A stretch of 64,000 bases of DNA from Helicobacter enhydrae (GTDB taxonomy: Bacteria; Campylobacterota; Campylobacteria; Campylobacterales; Helicobacteraceae), in contig NZ_CP016503.1 of NCBI RefSeq assembly GCF_001693335.1, positions 1,364,001 through 1,428,000 of the forward strand. Reading direction: 5' to 3'. Positions 61,970 through 64,000 of the stretch are shown one piece after another. Numbering within the stretch: position 1 is the stretch's first letter; every line of letters begins with the position of its first letter. A program made the position numbers and the translations under genes. The notes under the pieces were generated by a model, which was not told where the DNA came from, made no database searches, and saw only the letters and a list, made by a program, of their open reading frames with translations.

Positions 61970-62572
61970 TTATTCAATCATAGCATTTTGCATAAGATGT
62001 AAGATTTTGCAAGTGTTTTCTACTAGTGCGATTTTTTTTGCCAATGCGTGAAGATCGCGATCAAAGGCATAAACCCCATAGCCTTTCACTACAAGAAATT
62101 TTTTGTTGTTTTTTGCAATGTGTGCAGAGATCTCTTGAGATGCCCGTTGATACCAAGTGTCATAGTTTTGGGGGTCCCATATCTCTATCTCATCTCCTAA
62201 GATTTGCTTGCCAAAAAAATCAATAGGATGGATTTTGTCGTGTTTGAGCGAATAGGCGACACTATGAGGAGGCATCGCATAAGCGATAAATTTGGCATTT
62301 TTGTATTGTTGGTATATCTGTGAATGGATTGTTGCATCAACACTTGCCTCATTCCAACGATAATCTGGTTGTGTGTTCAAAACAATCAAACTATGCTGAT
62401 TGATGTTGTCAAAGACTGCTTGACGCCGATTGATGACAAATTGATTGTAGGTCAGTCTTGCAGAGATGGATCCATGGAAAATCCCAAAAAAGTTTTTGCG
62501 AAACATAGAGAGAGAAACTTCCCTCATCGCAGAAACTAGCTTTTGGTCAATATCGTTGAAATGCGCGCTCAT
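61970..62572 (-). CDS. Class II aldolase/adducin-like protein
   Basis: 200 aa with the class II aldolase fold: the block FFGIFHGSISARLT near the start (GSISAR in place of GNxS), MPPHSVAYSLKHDKI in the position of the metal-binding PxH-type region, and VVKGYGVYAFDRDLHALAKKIALVEN at the end (G-x-G-V region). The zinc-binding HxH of active aldolases is not evident, so activity is doubtful. Gene order with hrcA-grpE matches H. pylori HP0112-HP0110. A TATAAT on the minus strand at 62612-62617 is a likely -10 box. Confidence 0.75.
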   Translation of the reverse strand: MSAHFNDIDQKLVSAMREVSLSMFRKNFFGIFHGSISARLTYNQFVINRRQAVFDNINQHSLIVLNTQPDYRWNEASVDATIHSQIYQQYKNAKFIAYAMPPHSVAYSLKHDKIHPIDFFGKQILGDEIEIWDPQNYDTWYQRASQEISAHIAKNNKKFLVVKGYGVYAFDRDLHALAKKIALVENTCKILHLMQNAMIE

Positions 62573-62751
62573 AGAAAATCCTAATCGTATGGTTGTGAAA
62601 TATCAAAAGACATTATATCTGAAAAAAACTTCATATTTGATATATCTTAACTTATAAAAATTAAGTCTATCTATATAAACTTTCTTTATTTTTTTGACTA
62701 AAGTTATCAATTTTTAGCAAAGTAAATAGAAAATTGCTAATTTTATGAGCT

Positions 62752-62757
62752 ATAATT
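62752..62757 (+). promoter_or_regulatory. -10 box of hrcA operon within a short dyad
   Basis: TATAAT sits inside GAGC-TATAATTTT-GCTC (62749-62765), a small inverted repeat. No CIRCE or HspR HAIR sequence is recognisable, so regulation cannot be told. Confidence 0.45.
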
Positions 62758-62786
62758 TTGCTCGTAGTTTTTAAGCTACTTAAAAT

Positions 62787-63593
62787 ATGAAAGTGAAGAA
62801 AATGATCAAGAAGAAAACAATCCTTTTGAAGTATGTCATTCAAGAGTATCTCAAAAGCGGAGAGCCTATCGGTTCTCAATCTGCCAAAGAATTGGCACAG
62901 ATGAAGGTTTCTTCTGCAACGATTCGCAATTATTTCAAGTCAATGATGGATGAGGGGCTGTTGCTTCAATCACACGCAAGCAGTGGGCGTATCCCTACGC
63001 ACTTCGCTCTCAAAAGTTATTGGCGTGAAATGTTTGATAGCGACAAGATTGCTTGCTTTGAGAATTGTTTGGATCTTGAGGCAAAGAGCAAACAGCTAGA
63101 TTGCTTTGTGGGTGTTTTGTTTCTCAATCATTTCAAACTGACTGAGGTACAAAATCACGAGAATCTGTTTTTGGTTTTGCGATTTGCAGATGTAGAGCGA
63201 TCAGAAGAGCAAGAGGTCGTGTTGCGTTATCGAGCACCATTGCATCGTTTCGCTGAAGAGCTTGTGGGGATGAGGCTTGAAGATATCAAATCATTTGCTT
63301 CACAAGTGCAGGCAAATGAGTTTTTGAGATCTTTGGATTCTTTGCTTGAAAAGCATTTCATCTTTTTGGGTGTTAAGCATATTGCTAGTTTTCTCCAAAA
63401 CTCTCACGGCGAGAGGTTGTTTTTTGAGCTGAGTCGTGGGGAAATCTTCAATCGTTTGAGGAATGGAGTTTATTTTGATGAAATCTTCCCAAAAGGCTAT
63501 GTTACTTTTGTGCGAGAAGCCTTTGTGGCAGGAGAAAAAGTCAAAATGCTTTATTGTGGAAAGCTTGAGTGTGATTATTCTTCAATTTTATAA
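62787..63593 (+). CDS. hrcA: Heat-inducible transcription repressor HrcA
   Basis: 268 aa. The N-terminal winged helix has VIQEYLKSGEPIGSQSAKEL and VSSATIRNYFKSM, matching the HrcA signature. The C-terminal GAF-like region ends with LERLFFELSRG and VTFVREAF-type blocks. It represses groE/dnaK operons together with HspR in Helicobacter. The start is uncertain between ATG 62787 and ATG 62802. It is followed by grpE after 9 bp, so the operon hrcA-grpE(-dnaK) is expected to continue off the window. Confidence 0.9.
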   Translation: MKVKKMIKKKTILLKYVIQEYLKSGEPIGSQSAKELAQMKVSSATIRNYFKSMMDEGLLLQSHASSGRIPTHFALKSYWREMFDSDKIACFENCLDLEAKSKQLDCFVGVLFLNHFKLTEVQNHENLFLVLRFADVERSEEQEVVLRYRAPLHRFAEELVGMRLEDIKSFASQVQANEFLRSLDSLLEKHFIFLGVKHIASFLQNSHGERLFFELSRGEIFNRLRNGVYFDEIFPKGYVTFVREAFVAGEKVKMLYCGKLECDYSSIL

Positions 63594-63602
63594 GGAGGTA
63601 GA

Positions 63603-64000
63603 ATGCAAACAGATGAGAATCAAGAACTAGAGACTGCACCAAAAGAGTCTCAAGCAGAAGCTGAAGTGGAGCAAGAAAACTTTGAAGAAAAGTTCAAAGC
63701 TCTTGAGTCAGAGTATCTGCGTGTTTATGCAGATTTTGAAAATGTCAAGAAGCGTTTGGAGCGTGAAAAATATCAGGCATTGGAGTATTGCTATGAAGAG
63801 ATAGCAAAGGATTTGCTCCCAGTGATTGATACACTTGAAAAAGCTTTGGAGATTGCCAAAGAAGCACAGCAAGAAGCGATTGGAGAGGGGATCAAGCTCA
63901 CGCTAGATAATCTAATCAAAGTCGTGCAAAAGCACGGCATTGAGGTGATTGCCCAAGAGGGTGAGTTTGATCCACAACTGCACGATGCGATTATGCAAGT
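63603..64000 (+). CDS. grpE: Nucleotide exchange factor GrpE, 3' end cut by window edge
   Basis: 132 codons visible from ATG 63603, with AAGGAGGT upstream. The acidic N-terminus ([14 protein letters not shown]...) leads into the long helix with [20 protein letters not shown] and then the beta domain start [44 protein letters not shown]. It releases ADP from DnaK. The end and dnaK lie outside the window. Confidence 0.95.
   Translation, partial: MQTDENQELETAPKESQAEAEVEQENFEEKFKALESEYLRVYADFENVKKRLEREKYQALEYCYEEIAKDLLPVIDTLEKALEIAKEAQQEAIGEGIKLTLDNLIKVVQKHGIEVIAQEGEFDPQLHDAIMQ

Noticed and set aside
62740-62786. CIRCE or HspR operator before hrcA
   Set aside because: Neither TTAGCACTC-N9-GAGTGCTAA nor CTTGAGT-N7-ACTCAAG is present; only a 4-bp dyad around the -10 box is seen.

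Overview
The window looks like chromosome of a Helicobacter species other than H. pylori. The reasons are an AT-rich, gene-dense sequence, TATAAT-type -10 boxes with weak -35 signals, many operons with TAATG/ATGA overlaps, and blocks whose order matches what I recall of H. pylori: mutS2-murC-aminotransferase; serS-TPR protein-uvrD-flgA-ubiX-coaD-tmk; metK...ndk-YceD-rpmF-plsX-fabH; aldolase-like gene/hrcA-grpE. The type II-C Cas9 resembles the H. mustelae protein as I recall it, so a relative of that species is plausible. The species call is inference.

Layout. 1-3348: 3'-truncated autotransporter gene. 3.6-10.1 kb: DEAD-box helicase facing carA-DUF507, then bioF-pbp1A. 10.2-16.0 kb: fur facing an outer-membrane protein-pseI pair, then a minus-strand run of waaF, a 27-aa membrane peptide, a DUF455 gene and rmuC. 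16.1-19.6 kb: hisS, a NYN-LOTUS protein and a soluble PAS chemoreceptor. 19.5-24.2 kb: mutS2-murC-dapC. 24.3-24.7 kb: four tRNAs (Gly, Leu, Cys, Ser). Then mnmA and a two-component system divergent from cas9. 28.2-32.7 kb: type II-C CRISPR-Cas locus. 32.8-41.1 kb: long plus-strand serS-to-tmk operon. 41.1-46.2 kb: two partly identical alcohol dehydrogenase genes separated by a scar made of tmk and SLR-protein fragments, then the SLR gene and dapD. 46.4-49.5 kb: second autotransporter, frameshifted at a C7 tract. 49.8-64 kb: mscS, a UPF1-like helicase, a small OMP, ubiE/menG, argH, hemJ, the fabH-plsX-rpmF-yceD-ndk operon, a ferredoxin, metK, ahpC, an aldolase-like protein, hrcA and the start of grpE.

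The most interesting part is the CRISPR-Cas locus. Cas9 keeps its RuvC and HNH catalytic residues but is shifted out of frame at an A8 run, so about 80 residues of the PAM-interacting end lie in another frame that still overlaps the cas1 start. cas1 and cas2 are intact. Downstream of cas2, on the opposite strand, is a well-formed tracrRNA gene with its own TTGACA/TAGAAT promoter, but there is no array, only one degenerate 36-nt repeat. The locus is therefore either decaying or slippage-switched, with its array lost or elsewhere.

A second theme is homopolymer and recombination variability. The autotransporter pair shares about 513 bp of almost identical barrel-coding DNA, one copy is switched by a C7 tract, a G9 tract lies before mscS, and the adh genes form a mosaic tandem pair. 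Function calls rest on motif recognition, not on database searches.
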